Shown: piece by piece, positions 50,211 through 61,159 of the stretch
Layout: each line of letters opens with the position of its first letter
Numbering within the stretch: position 1 is the first letter of the stretch
NCBI GenBank assembly: GCA_949752745.1
Contig: OX457029.1
Coordinates: 15,935,956-15,999,955, forward strand
DNA length: 64,000 bases
Origin: Protula sp. h YS-2021
Taxonomy: Eukaryota; Annelida; Polychaeta; Sabellida; Serpulidae
Reading direction: 5' to 3'
The notes under the pieces: generated by a model
The model's database searches: none
The model's input: only the letters and a program-made list of their open reading frames with translations
What the model was told of the DNA's origin: nothing
Translations under genes and position numbers: made by a program

Positions 50211-50983
50211 AAACGTAAACTAACGTATATAAACTAAGAGTGCTGAGGTTTTGTGAGGCCTGTGTCTGGTAAATCTCTTGGTGAATATTTGCTATTACAC
50301 TAACGCCACCTGCGCTAGCCTCGTGTTACCCGACCTGGGGCGGGCGGTCGGGGGTTGAGGCTGGAAGGGAGGAAGGGTTGAGGAGATGGTTGCCATATTG
50401 CTGAAATTCTGAGCAGACCAAACGAACCGCTTTTGAAATTTTCACATTTCTCTTAACGCGTTTCACATAAAACAACTTAGAGTGCATATTAGTGGGTTAG
50501 TGCAATGACAGAAAAAGCAACACAGCTCCAGGTTAGCACTTGCGTCTACTCAAATATGCGGTATATACATTCCGAATGGAGTGCATAGGCGGTGTGATGA
50601 AAACATTAGCTTAAATAAAATAAGAAATCTATGGTGAAAACATTAGGTTAAATAAAATATAGAAATATAAACATATAAATATATTAATGTTGAATATACC
50701 TTTAGCAATTCCCAGAAAGCTGCAACAATGAAAAGCTTTGCCGTGACCTCCCAAGCTACCCACCATACTGAACAACAAATAATTTCAAACTGCACGCTGC
50801 TATACACTAAAATAGGCACAGCGGCAAACTTCTGTTCTGAAGGTGTGGCTGTTGGTTCAACTTTGCTGCGCTCGTACAGTACCCTACACAATATGCATCC
50901 ACATATCACACAGGTTACATTTACATATCCCACGTGTGCTGTTTATTCGGGACTGTGTCTGAAGCGGCTTGAGCGCAACATGC

Positions 50984-51017
<34 letters not shown>

Positions 51018-51350
51018 CAAACAAACAACAAACAAAGCAAAACAAAAAAGGGGGAAAGAAAAAAAACCCGCAACATTTAATGGGTGCTACTTTTGACGTC
51101 TTTACACAAACACAGAACAAGAAAGGAACGAACACTTGACATATCCACCACTATGTAGCCCCTCCTTCTACCCCCTTCCCCTCCTCCCCCCTCCCCACAT
51201 TAATGTTAATACTGCTAGATCTGACAACCCAGTCCGGTGGTTTCTCCTTTACTTGAGAAAAGAAAAAGAAAAGAAAAACACTGAAAAGAAAGGAAGGATA
51301 AAGACAATAAAAAGTGCCAGATGCCCTCTCAAACGATGATGCCAAGTGCT
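50091..51350. other. No gene recognised; two poly-A tracts
   Basis: A runs lie at about 50,170-50,212 and 50,990-51,017. No target duplication could be paired with them, so retrocopy origin is not claimed. Confidence 0.4.
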
Positions 51351-51353
51351 TAC

Positions 51354-51540
51354 TCTATAACGTGGACACTTTACGCTCTTCGTGTCAAGTGCCCTCTCTA
51401 TAATGTGGACACTTTACGCTCTTCGTGTCAGGTGCCCTCTCTATAATGTGGACACTTTATGCTCTTCGTGTCAAGTACCCTCTCTATAATGTGGACACTT
51501 TATGCTCTCGATGTAAGTACTTTCTCTAAAATGTGAACCC
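51354..51540. repeat. Minisatellite, 43-bp unit, four copies
   Basis: CTATAATGTGGACACTTTAC then GCTCTTCGTGTCAAGTGCC repeats with an exact 43-bp spacing (for example GTGGAC at 51,362, 51,405, 51,448 and 51,491). The last copy is shorter. Confidence 0.9.
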
Positions 51541-52290
51541 TTCGTGTTTTACCTGCAAGCTTTTCACGAAGGTTTTAAGTCTCCCCCTCCGCGACACACC
51601 TCCCGTGTGGCATGACCCTCTCTACAGTGGACTTTATAAGAACAAAAAAAAAAACAATGGACGAGTCGGAATCACTACGCAGGCAGTAATGAAGCGTGTT
51701 CGTTACAATAATATCGTGACAACAAACGCCCGTGAAAACCACCACCGACACCAACTCGACACCTGTCAACGCAGTCAATATCCGCGCTAACCAAAACAAA
51801 TACGGTTCAATTAAAATCGCTTTCTTTTCCAAATTTACTTTCATTGTTAGTGACAGACGGAAGCCCACCCCCCACCCACCCCTCCCCGGCAAACCTGCTA
51901 ACAAGCGCATTCTCTTCAGCTTTTCCACTACGGAAGTAAGTTTGTGACATGGAGTGGCAAACAACTGCGGGATACCTCAGGGACTAGGGACATACTTGAA
52001 GCCCAGCTTCTGAACCAACACAACACTGTCATTAAAGACTTAACCATTACGTAAACTTTACGAGGACTTCGGTACAGAAACACTACACACCACTTTCAAA
52101 AATCTCGTTGTGTCCCCTTACTTGTCTTCTGTTACAGTTCATGTGCTGACCTCATATCAAAAGGTCAGATCTATGAGACGAATCCATATATTCAACAGCA
52201 CGAGGTTCAAGCGATGGCTCGACAATTTCCGCAGCGCTCTTCTAAGATTAGCGCCGGGGTGATTCAAGGAAATGCTTTCCCGGGGAAATA
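51541..52290. other. No gene recognised
   Basis: No supported gene. The left edge of the next minisatellite lies at about 52,290. Confidence 0.4.
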
Positions 52291-52294
52291 CAGC

Positions 52295-53130
52295 CGTGAC
52301 TTGTCTGGAACGCCATCAAATCCCGGACAATCACAGACGTGACGTGTCTGGAGCGCCATCAAATCCCCGACAATCACAGCCGTGACGTGTCTGGAGCGCC
52401 ATCAAATCCCAGACAATCACGGACGTGACGTGTCTGGAGCGCCATCAAATCCCAGACAATCACAGACGTGACGTGTCTGGAGCGCCATCAAATCCCGGAC
52501 AATCACAGACGTGACGTGTCTGGAGCGCCATCAAATCCCAGACAATCACAGCCGTGACGTGTCTGGAGCGCCATCAAATCCCAGACAATCACAGACGTGA
52601 CGTGTCTGGAGCGCCATCAAATCCCAGACAATCACAGACAATCACAGACGTGACGTGTCTGGAGCGCCATCAAATCCCAGACAATCACAGACGTGACGTG
52701 TCTGGAGCGCCATCAAATCCTAGACAATCACAGACGTGACGTGTCTGGAACGCCATCAAATCCCGGACAATCACAGACGTGACGTGTCTGGAGCGCCATC
52801 AAATCCCGGACAATCACAGACGTGACCTGGCTGGAGCGCCATCAAATCCCGGACAATCACAGACGTGACGTGTCTGGAGCGCCATCAAATCCCGGACAAT
52901 CACAGACGTGACGTGTCTGGAGCGCCATCAAATCCCGGACAATCACAGACGTGACGTGTCTGGAGCGCCATCAAATCCCAGACAATCACAGCCGTGACGT
53001 GTCTGGAGCGCCATCAAATCCCGGACAATCACAGACGTGACGTGTCTGGAGCGCCATCAAATCCCGGACAATCACAGCCGTGACGTGTCTGGAACGCCAT
53101 CAAATCCCGGACAATCACAGCCGTCACGTG
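52295..53130. repeat. Minisatellite, 43-bp unit, about 19 copies
   Basis: Units read ACGTGTCTGGAGCGCCATCA, AATCCCRGACAATCACAG and MCGTG. One copy near 52,630 has an 11-bp internal duplication (ACAATCACAG twice). Copies are almost identical. Confidence 0.95.
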
Positions 53131-53384
53131 TCCACAGGCAATATATTCACAGTATTTCACATAATGATGTGTCTACGCATGATAACTATATACACATACA
53201 ACGTCACTCCGTTCACCGGAGCACTCTGGCTACGACTCAAGGATCCCCGTTTTCCTTCAGTATATTCCTTGCCCACAAGATGCCAATGACAAATGAAAGC
53301 ATAAATCTTAAACCACACGCTCTTATAGAAAATACCCTCAACATTTAGCCTGCTCGGTGTTCAGGAAGCTGATTAGCAGGTGAG

Positions 53385-53665
53385 AAAAACATTACGGCTG
53401 TGAGGATAACACAACGGCTGTGAGGATAACACACCGGCTGTGAGGATAAAACACCGGCTGTGAGGATAACACACCGGCTGTGAGGATAACACACCGGCTG
53501 TGAGGATAACATGTCGGCTGTGAGAATCGCATACCGGCTGTAAGGATAACACACCGGCTGTGAGAAAAACATTACGGCTGTAAGGATAACACACCGGCTG
53601 TGAGGAAAACACAGGCTATGAGGATAACATGGCGGCTTTGAGGATAACAAGTTGGTTGTGGGGAA
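53385..53665. repeat. Minisatellite, 20-bp unit, about 13 copies
   Basis: GGCTGTGAGGATAACACACC repeats. Variants are ATTACGG, ATGTCGG and ATGGCGG. The edges are more diverged than the centre. Confidence 0.9.
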
Positions 53666-54104
53666 AATATACCAGGTGAATTATCTGACAACACTCTACC
53701 TGTTTTCTCAGTAACATACATAACAAACAAATCATCTTTCAATAACGAAGTTGACATGCAAAAAATGCACAACTAATAAATAGCAGATTCCTGACTAAAT
53801 AATACATTAACTAATGATAACACAGGTCAACAAAACAAGCACATCACATAAGACTTGAGAAAACTGAGGAATGTTGTGCACTGTCTCAAACAGAAAAACA
53901 CACGCACCAAAAACAACCCCATACCACCGGGTTCAAAAACTGTGGAAAACCGTGACATGCGAGAGCTGGATTGATTGAGTGGCGTGTCGGTGGTGCGAGA
54001 CGCCTGCAGGCCTTCTAATGAGCAGCGATCTAACACCAAGCCCTGCGCCTGTTTATGCCACACCTCACAACCGAACACCTCGTGATCACGATGACAACAC
54101 GGTA
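53666..54104. other. No gene recognised
   Basis: AT-rich sequence without a supported feature. Confidence 0.4.
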
Positions 54105-54875
54105 CCTGGACGATTAGGCCACAAAACACATTAGGCCTCAAAGACGATTAGGCCACAGCAGAAACAGAGACAATTAGGCCTACAAATTGGATAATTAGGT
54201 CTCGAAATTTTACTCACGATATTCAATTAATTTGTATTCTGGAGGGATGTACACACCGTATTCGGGTGATTCTTTCTTCAGCACCGATTTATTATTTTTT
54301 TAAGGCAAAGGTTTTTACTCACATAAAAACGTCAGAAGCGTTCTTCACACTTCTAAGCAAAGATTCGATTGATTGCAATTGCTAGCAATGAAAAGATCAT
54401 TGAACTCCTCTCTGGGCTTATGCAAAATTGTGTTTAATTGGGTTTATTTTGACTTAGAAAATAACATGTATTAAATGAGATACGAAGACGTTTCATGTAC
54501 ACAGATGATAAAGTTTGAAAATGTGTGCTCAATCTGTCAATTAATTGTTAGATTATAAATGTTTATGCATCATGTTCAGATTGTGGTGTGTAAAATCACC
54601 AAAACATTGGCATTTCAATAAAATAAATTTTCAACGTACTTTCGGGTTTATCAAACGTTTTTTTTTTATTCGAGAAAAGTGCAAAAAAAATATGAAAAAT
54701 CTATTATAAAATGAAGACCACGACGTACTAAAAGTCTAAAGATTAAAAAAAAAAAGTTATAAAATTGGAAACCGTGGCCCAATTGACCTGGTCCTAAACG
54801 TCTTTGGCCTAATCGTCTCAAGTCCTAATTGTCTCGTCTAGTGGCCTAATTTGTTTTGTGGCCGAATTGTCTAGG
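54105..54875. mobile_element. Foldback element with reiterated GATTAGGCC ends
   Basis: The left end reads CCTGGACGATTAGGCCACAA and the reverse complement of the right end reads CCTAGACAATTCGGCCACAA. Each end repeats the phrase GACRATTAGGCC several times over about 100 bp, in opposite orientation. The middle (about 570 bp) is AT-rich with no ORF. ACAACAC lies a few bases outside both ends but is not flush, so no target duplication is claimed. Confidence 0.65.
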
Positions 54876-54880
54876 AAGCG

Positions 54881-54956
54881 ACAACACATCACTTAACAAC
54901 ATATCACTTAACAACACACCAATTAACAACACATCACTTAACAACACACCACTTCA
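54881..54956. repeat. Minisatellite, 15-bp unit, five copies
   Basis: ACAACACATCACTTA and close variants lie immediately right of the foldback element. Confidence 0.85.
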
Positions 54957-55381
54957 GAACAACCTCACCCTGACTAAGGCTCAGTAATCAGCCACTTATG
55001 TGCTAGCCTGCGGTCATTTTTTTAATTTTTTTTTTAAACAACAAAAGCGCACAACAGCTAATATTGTCATCGATTTCACTGCAATCACCAGATTGTTGCA
55101 CCCCCGAAGGCGCTTTTTACACCATATACCAGGAAGAGTTAACAGGGAAGTGATTAGTTGCAATCTTCCACAAGCCACATCTATTCGCTAAAACTGTTTG
55201 TGCTGTGATGTAAAAAACACGGCAGTGGATAATGGAAAGTACACGTGACAGCAGGACATGGAAGGATATGTTACCAAACAACTGCCCATCATTTCTATAA
55301 CACACAGATAAATGACAATGACATGTTGGACAGAGTACGAGATTCCGTCGCCGGCTTGGCCTCTTCTTCACATACACATAG

Positions 55382-55570
55382 AACTCAAATACTGTGTACT
55401 CGATCCACACATACAGAACTCAAATACTATGTGCTAGCTCTGCACGTCCACACACACAGAACTCAAATACTGTGTGCTCGCTCCACACACACAACTCAAA
55501 TACTGTGTGCTCGCTCCACACAGCCCACACACACGGAACTCAAATACTGCGTGCCTGCTCCACACGTCCA
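55382..55570. repeat. Minisatellite, 33-44-bp unit, five copies
   Basis: AACTCAAATACTGTGTGCTC and a following CTCCACAC stretch recur, with a variable CA-rich spacer. Confidence 0.85.
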
Positions 55571-55814
55571 ACATCAGACGTGTCAGAGAAACCAAAGCTA
55601 AGTCCCAGGTCAATTTTCTCCACTCTTAAGGGATATGCTGAATATGTATGAACGACGTGCACTGATGTCTATCCCGGTGACTGGTCTCTGTCGGTCGCTT
55701 TCCTCCCCACAAACAAGCACCAAAGCAGTGTTATACAGCACGAGGATAGGCAGATGGCAACGTCACGGGAACAAACACATGGGCGGAAGGCGTGGGGGCG
55801 GCGGGACGGGGAGG

Positions 55815-55917
55815 TTATTCGTCATCGGTTTCCTCGTCGCTCGAGGCGTGGTCCGAGCGACCCTGCTGCTGCTGCTGCTGTGTTTTGGCTTGCACCATGT
55901 GCGAGAATCGCCTGTAC
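55815..55917 (-). CDS. ZRANB1 last coding exon: poly-Gln and acidic tail
   Basis: Acceptor GATTGTTTCAG, entry phase 2 (AG+G makes Arg), 34 codons to TAA at 55,817-55,815. It encodes YRRFSHMVQAKT, six Gln (CAG)n, then SSDEETDDE and stop. This matches the YRQIR...acidic end of Trabid, with an added Gln run that may vary in length between alleles. Confidence 0.9.
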
Positions 55918-58900
55918 CTGAAACAATCAATTGGATCAAAAATGAACTACGCTGGCAACAATGTGAGTAAAATAACTAGAACAGTGGCTGTTTAGGTGTC
56001 AAGTTTGTTGTATAACTATAACGAAAACGCCCTCACAGTATTAGTATTGTAATAGGCCATGGTCGATCGAAGTTCACGGGGCGATGAAAGAGGATTATTG
56101 TTAAATATCGGAAAATAAACATTTAATATTGTGGACAATGGTACTGTGATCTTCGACCTAAGCAAACATGTTGCATCTTTACTCGAACTTAAGAAAATAC
56201 TTACATTTTGGCAAACTACGCCTATGATTCCTTTAGCAGTTGCAGAGGCTGTGTGGCCGCTGCCATATTGCCAGCCATTTTGTACTTGATATTACGGTGT
56301 ACAAGATGGCCGTAGTTGACTCATAACACCGTCATGTCAAATACAAGATAGCTGACAATATGCAGCGGCCACACTGAAAACATACAATATGGCGATCGTT
56401 AATGACCTCATAGCCCGAGAACTACCTTTGCATAATTAAATCGTATATTCATACTCTCACAACATAACGCCTTGTTTTTTGGCCAAACATTTGCTTGGTT
56501 GTAACTACTTTTCTTCCGCGGTACATAATTAACAGCAAGTTTTTCGGCACGAGTGTTAACAGGGTTAATTTGAAAACAAACTGACAAAAATCAGTATTTT
56601 AATTCGCATCATTTTTCAAAAAATCTGTTCGATGCTGCCACATATACTTCTATGATTTTAGGTGTTTACTCAGCCCATTTCGTCATTTCTCCACGAAGCA
56701 CACGGCAAATATGCACGACGGTGCTCCATCACTGTCAGCATTAATCAAACCTGCAGTCTCACCCTCGTCCATCTGCTTGACGAGGAGGGTACGCTGTGGG
56801 ATGTTCTGTTGGGCGACCAACAGACCGCCGCCCGTCATGCAGCACGCCCCTCCCCAACCACCTGCCCTGCTCCACCCCACCCACCTTTCGAGCCACTCGT
56901 CCATCATCTGCTTGACGAGGAGGGGGCGTTGTGGGATCTTCTGCTGGGCGACCAACAGACCGCCGTCCGTCACGCAGCACTCGAGCCAGTCCCGCAGGAT
57001 CGTCTCCTCTCTGCCCAACTGAGAAACACACGTACACAATAAGTCAGTGTTTGTTAGTGTATATTTGGGTAAACTAGAACCTCAGTAAGCCAGGATCCCC
57101 CGTGAAGCAGTAAAAGTAAAATGAGGTCAAGTCACGCCGCAAGGTTTCACGTTCCTACGACAATCCCTTCTATGAGAAGTCGGTCCGACAAAAACATCCT
57201 CTCACGGCTAAGTTCAAGCCAAAAATTCACCATACTTGACAATTTCCCATGACGTCAATTTTCCGCTGATTTTGACAATAATGCCACGTCGCACATCTTC
57301 AATATATATATTTTCACCACGCAAGGTTTCAGATTCCTACGACAATTCCTTCTATGAAAAGTCGGCCGGACAAAACTTAGTACTTTTTGTGGATAGACAG
57401 ACGGACGGACGCAGGGACCAGCTCATAACTATATCCCTCCGTAAGGGATATCTCAAAAGCGATGGGGGGGGGGGGGGACACTTGCTACCTCATTTTTTTT
57501 TTACTCATTGATCATATTTCATTTATTTGATTTAATTGTTAAGTTTTGATCATTAAAACTGCTAACATTTGTGCCAGCCATCTGACAGACATTTTCTTTC
57601 GAACGCTCTTGAATCTGCCATTTTCTGTTGTATTGTTGTAAGGGTGTTTTTTGACGGGCTTACCTCTCCGGGCGGCAGGAAGTGGATGGGCAGTAGCTTG
57701 CCCTCGCAGTCCGTGAGTGGCAGGTAGGCAATCTGCTCGTCGTCCGCGCCATCTAGGTGCGCACCGGCCCCCATACACCCACCCACGTCCACCTCCATGG
57801 GCACGAGGGCGGAGAAGTGACCGCGCGTGTAGCCCAGCGAGATGGGCGTCTTGAAGCAGAAGCTCTGCTCCCACAGCAGCGGCAGATACACTCCTTTTAC
57901 GTGAGAAATAACATACAGATAAGCGTGTGATTTAGGGCTAGTCCGGAAAAAGACCTTCATGGCTGAAGCAAGACCCTTTGCCCCCAGGCATCCCCCTCGT
58001 CGCCTTTGTCTAACAAACTACACGCTATTTTCACCAAAACATCGTGTTACTTCTTTTTGTTTTTACAGCACACGGGTTTATTTTTCATTTTATAATACAC
58101 TGAGGTATTTTTAAGGCGTCAGCGTTGTGAACTTAGCTTTTGCATAATTAAAATTGCCTAAAATTACATGTATTTTACGTCAGCGTTGTGAACTTAACTT
58201 TTGCATAATTAAAATGGTCTCTGGACAACTCGGCACCTGTCAAACTCGGCACCTACAAAGTCGGCACTTTTTGGATAACTCGGCACCTAAAATTTTGGAC
58301 AACTCGGCACCTCATTTTCAGACTCGGCACTTTTGTTTTTTTTTATTATTTTTAATTTTTTTTTATTTTTACAGGCTTAATGCTTCAACAACAGTTTATT
58401 TTTTATTAAAGTGGCTCATTTTTATACTTTTTCTTTTTAGATTTATTCCTTATGGCTTGAGTTTATTCCTTAAGTGTTTCATCTCACAATTCCAGAGCAC
58501 TCTGGACACCACAATTCATTGCAATCACCATGAAAAGGGGCCGTTTGTGTACTCTGAAACCTTTTATGTATTTATGATTATTTTGTTCCCTGTGATTTTG
58601 CGCTCAAAGAGCCTTTCATTTGACATCACTCACTATTGCTGAGAACTCTGGACACCACAATTAACTTCAATCGCTAGAGCAAAGAGCCTTTCATGTCAGG
58701 GTACTCTGAAACCTCTTATGTATTTATTATTGTTTTGTTCCCTGTTATTTTGCAACCATAGGTTGGATTGCACTTGCTAATTGCAGTTGTTGTGATCAAT
58801 TTTTCGGAGTATCATAAATTGCAATTAGTACCACAGAGCGGAAGCAGGGAGCACTGTATTACTTTAATAGCAATTATGAAACAATGCCTATGCGAATTGC

Positions 58901-60948
58901 GTGGTTGCTTTAATTTTATTTGCCCAAGGAGGCGCCTAACTCAACAGTCACCTCGTTCTGATCTCTCTCGAAGATTGAATATAAAATTGAAATAAAATCA
59001 CCCCACAAATTAAATCAAAAAGGAAACGGATCATAAACAAAGAGCAGGAAATAAACAAAACGCAGGAATTCCACCAGGCAAACAGAGGTAACTTTTACAT
59101 TTTGGTGTCATGGTACAATTATACAGTTGAGTACACACAGTGATGTCAAATGAAAGGCTCTTTGAGGGAGCAAAACATTAATAAATACATAAATAATAAT
59201 AATAATAATAATAAATAAACACACAAAAGGCCCCTTTTCATGGTGATTGCAATGAATTGTGGTGTCCAGAGTGCTCTGGGATTGTGAGATGAAACACTTT
59301 GTTCAAGCCATAAGGGATAAATCTAAAAAGAAAAGTATAAAAATGAGCCACTTTAATAAAAAATTAACTGTTGTTGAAGCATTAAGACTATAAAAATTAA
59401 AAAAAAAATTAGGTGCCGAGTTGTCCAAAAAGTGCCGAGTTTGAAAATGAGGTGCCGACTTTGTAGGTGCCGAGTTTGACAGGTGCCGAGATGTCCAGTC
59501 CCCATTAAAATTACCTAAAATTACATGTTTTACTTTTACTTTCAATTCAAGACAAAAAATATGGGGGAGGGAAAATTTACAAATAAAACTATACCCTGAA
59601 ATCTAGCAAAGCCGAGATTCTCTCCTCGAAAGCTTTTCACGAATTTGATCCCATAAACGATAACTGGTCTTCTGAGTATGTGTGCTAAGGCAAATATATG
59701 AACTTGTTCCAAAGAAGAACCTGAATGACATAAAAAAACACGTCACAAGACCAGCCTGAATGACATCAAAAAACGTCACTTATCAGTCAAGAAATCTGTC
59801 GGACAGTGATTTACCAGTTACTTATCAGCATAAAATAGAAGACTTGTGTTGCGTACTCAGGATGGAATCTGGGACGCAAGAATAATGTGCAAAACGAATC
59901 AAACAATGTCACCAGACTCGCATTTGACCCGTCCATGGGCTCCGCTTTCGAAGCTGAGGGCGATCGCTGCTTCAGCATGCATTAGACGAAAGTAAACACC
60001 AAGTGACACAGAGGAGCGACTTCCTGTAGGAGTCTGTTCAGCTTTCTCAGGCAGTTTGACATTGTTCAATAGATGGAGGAAGAAGAGGTAGAGAGAGCGG
60101 GGCGTACCTGGCTGACCAGCCAAGGTGAGGAGTATTGTCCAGTCCTGCTGCCACTGGTTCTCGTCCAGCGAGAAGTGCATCGCCTCGGCCTGCCGAACCT
60201 CACACTCCTTCCAGCGCGGGTAAAACCTGCTCCAGGCGGCACAACGCAAACATCAAAGACCACCACATCAACATGTTTTCCTGGACTGATATGTCGTCAC
60301 ATTCAAGGAACGAGTTATAAACAAGAAAGCAGGTTCATTCTCGGGCCTTAACTTGAAAGGTTTTCTTATGTTTACCATACTCTTACTGAGCCTGAGTCAA
60401 TTATATACATTAAGCACCGCACACTGGGCACTGTCAAATTCAAACCACTTAGGTGTGTGTCAACTTCTAAACAAAAAAAATAGGTGAAATTTTACATGGT
60501 GGCGCCATCTACGAGACTGTCTGCCAGCGCCCGGCGCAGCGTGTTATCGCGATCAAAGATGCCGAAGGAGGCCTGGAGGACGGAGTCGAGCAGGCAGTCG
60601 CCGGCCGTGCGATTCCACAGCGCGTATAGACGGCTGTTGAGGCGCTCCGTCAGTTCCACGCTCCAGTTGATGACCGGCTCTTCGTCCTCCAGTTCTGGAA
60701 GAACGCAAAATCTGCTGTTCATTCAAAACTGCTTCCTGGAAATGGCTTAAAGTTTTAATAAAGATACAAAATGAAGATAAGCCTTGTTATAAATTAGTGG
60801 CAACCAAAAACATGCTGTAGCGACCGCTCAACCAATTAAACATCTACAAACACGTCGTTCTGAAAAAGCTACAAACCCTTCTGGACGTTCTGGTCTAGAA
60901 GTTCTGAGAACATCTGCTTCTTAACAGGCACAGGAAAATCTTCAATAT
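55815..60948 (-). CDS. ZRANB1/TRABID OTU deubiquitinase, 3' seven exons
   Basis: The exons are 60,948-60,877, 60,694-60,496, 60,226-60,108, 59,720-59,595, 57,893-57,664, 57,018-56,885 and 55,917-55,815. All have AG acceptors and GT donors and join in phase through six introns to one stop, giving about 325 residues. The product matches the C-terminal half of animal Trabid: the linker (IEDFP...), the OTU nucleophile motif NRTAGDCLLDS, HIFALAHILRRP, VYLPLLWEQSF, the catalytic-His motif LGYTRGHFSAL, and the acidic tail. Trabid is a K29/K33-preferring deubiquitinase with a role in Wnt signalling (family knowledge). The catalytic Cys and His are both present and no frame is broken, so this looks functional. 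Human Trabid is about 708 aa. The NZF fingers and ankyrin-like ubiquitin-binding region are not found here and should lie beyond 64,000. Confidence 0.93.
55918..56763 (-). other. ZRANB1 last intron
   Basis: No further exon or repeat is seen apart from the partial exon copy at its upstream end. Short ATGGC/GCCAT phrases (near 56,270 and 56,310) occur in both orientations. Confidence 0.6.
56764..56845 (-). pseudogene. Intronic partial copy of the ZRANB1 penultimate exon
   Basis: This is about 90% similar to 56,899-56,980, offset by exactly 135 bp (45 codons). The frame stays open from the real exon through this copy (GGGLLVAQQNIPQRTLLVKQ) if the 56,884 donor is skipped. A donor-like GAGG/GTGAGA follows at about 56,762, but its phase does not match the last exon. 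It is read as a tandem duplication now inside the intron. Confidence 0.75.
56885..57018 (-). CDS. ZRANB1 exon: C-terminal helical segment
   Basis: Acceptor GTGTTTCTCAG, 134 bp, donor GAAAG then GTGGGT. It encodes LGREETILRDWLECCVTDGG and LVKQMMDEWLE, matching the LLREWLDCCVTEGGVLVA and MVEKWLDR segment. Most of it is duplicated in the next intron (56,764-56,845). Confidence 0.92.
57071..57451 (-). mobile_element. Family D-like element in a ZRANB1 intron
   Basis: On the minus strand it starts ATATCCCTTACGGAGGGATA then TAGTTATGAGC and a (CCGT)n-like tract. Two cores share AAGGTTTCANNTTCCTACGAC-type sequence (written for the plus strand), and it ends CACGGGGGATCCTGGC...CTAGTTT. It is in the same transcriptional orientation as the gene. 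Confidence 0.55.
57664..57893 (-). CDS. ZRANB1 exon: catalytic histidine
   Basis: A 230-bp exon with a weak acceptor (CACGTAAAAG) and donor GAGAG then GTAAGC. It encodes VYLPLLWEQSFCFKTPISLG then YTRGHFSALVPMEVD. The His of RGHFSAL is the conserved catalytic base of the family. It ends with LPIHFLPPGE in phase 0. Confidence 0.93.
58118..58215. repeat. 63-bp direct duplication at the foldback insertion site
   Basis: GTCAGCGTTGTGAACTTAGC and TTTTGCATAATTAAAAT occur at about 58,119 and again at about 58,181. The foldback element sits at the end of the second copy. Confidence 0.8.
58216..59503. mobile_element. Foldback transposon with 8-bp target duplication
   Basis: ATTAAAAT flanks both sides (58,208-58,215 and 59,504-59,511). 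The ends are inverted: left GGTCTCTGGACAACTCGGCA, right (reverse complement) GGGGACTGGACATCTCGGCA. The inverted arms extend about 400 bp: reiterated ACTCGGCACCT phrases, a T-rich stretch, then AGTGGCTCATTTTTATACTT and CTGGACACCACAATTCATTG. The loop of about 500 bp carries no transposase. An 8-bp duplication is typical of hAT-type insertion, but the ends are not canonical hAT ends. It lies within the ZRANB1 intron between the 59,595 and 57,893 exon boundaries. Confidence 0.85.
59595..59720 (-). CDS. ZRANB1 exon: HIFALAHILRRP segment
   Basis: This 126-bp exon has acceptor TTTTTTTATGTCATTCAG and donor CAGG then GTATAG; phase 1 at both ends. It has no internal Met, so it is easily missed. It encodes SSLEQVHIFALAHILRRP and ENLGFARFQ. 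A second copy of the acceptor region (GATGTCATTCAG) lies about 35 bp upstream in a local duplication (about 59,721-59,780). Using it would introduce an in-frame TGA, so the proximal site must be used. Confidence 0.93.
60108..60226 (-). CDS. ZRANB1 exon: OTU core (FYPRWKE segment)
   Basis: Acceptor CTGGAGCAG, 119 bp, donor CCAG then GTACGC (entry phase 2, exit phase 1). It encodes FYPRWKECEVRQAEAMHFSL and WQQDWTILLTLAGQP, matching the FYTRWK...HFSL...W..DW segment of Trabid. The acceptor has a poor pyrimidine tract but is the only one that keeps phase. Confidence 0.88.
60496..60694 (-). CDS. ZRANB1 exon: OTU catalytic cysteine
   Basis: Acceptor GCGTTCTTCCAG, 199 bp, donor ACCAT then GTAAAA (entry phase 1, exit phase 2). 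It carries PVINWSVELTERLNSRLYAL and NRTAGDCLLDSVLQ; the Cys in GDCLLDS aligns with the Trabid nucleophile. The Asp of the GDC motif and the RxLRxAL helix (LRRALADSL) are intact. Confidence 0.93.
60877..60948 (-). CDS. ZRANB1 exon: linker before the OTU domain
   Basis: Acceptor TTTTAATGCAG, 72 bp, donor AAGG then GTTTGT; phase 1 at both ends. It encodes IEDFPVPVKKQMFSELLD and QNVQK, matching the IEDLPP...VQK linker of animal Trabid. The preceding residue needs a G from an exon not found in the window. Confidence 0.85.
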
Positions 60949-61159
60949 CTGCATTAAAATGGAAGCAAACATTCTTAAGTAGTTGGTGAATTTATAAATT
61001 TTCTCTGTTACCAATAAATAACTGATTACAGTCTAGAATGCGGCAGTACATACACACAATGGGACAGTGAAATTCTGTGATTTCCAACAGAGGATACGGA
61101 AACTGGCAGATGATGGTGTCCAGGTGGCGTCAGAGTCACACAACACCAACTGGCACTGC

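Noticed and set aside
50170..51017. Poly-A tracts as ends of retrotransposed copies
   Set aside because: No coding body or flanking target duplication could be found next to either tract.
58154..58642. 162-codon plus-strand ORF
   Set aside because: It spans the left arm of the foldback element and its T-rich tract. The hydrophobic translation reflects T-rich codons.
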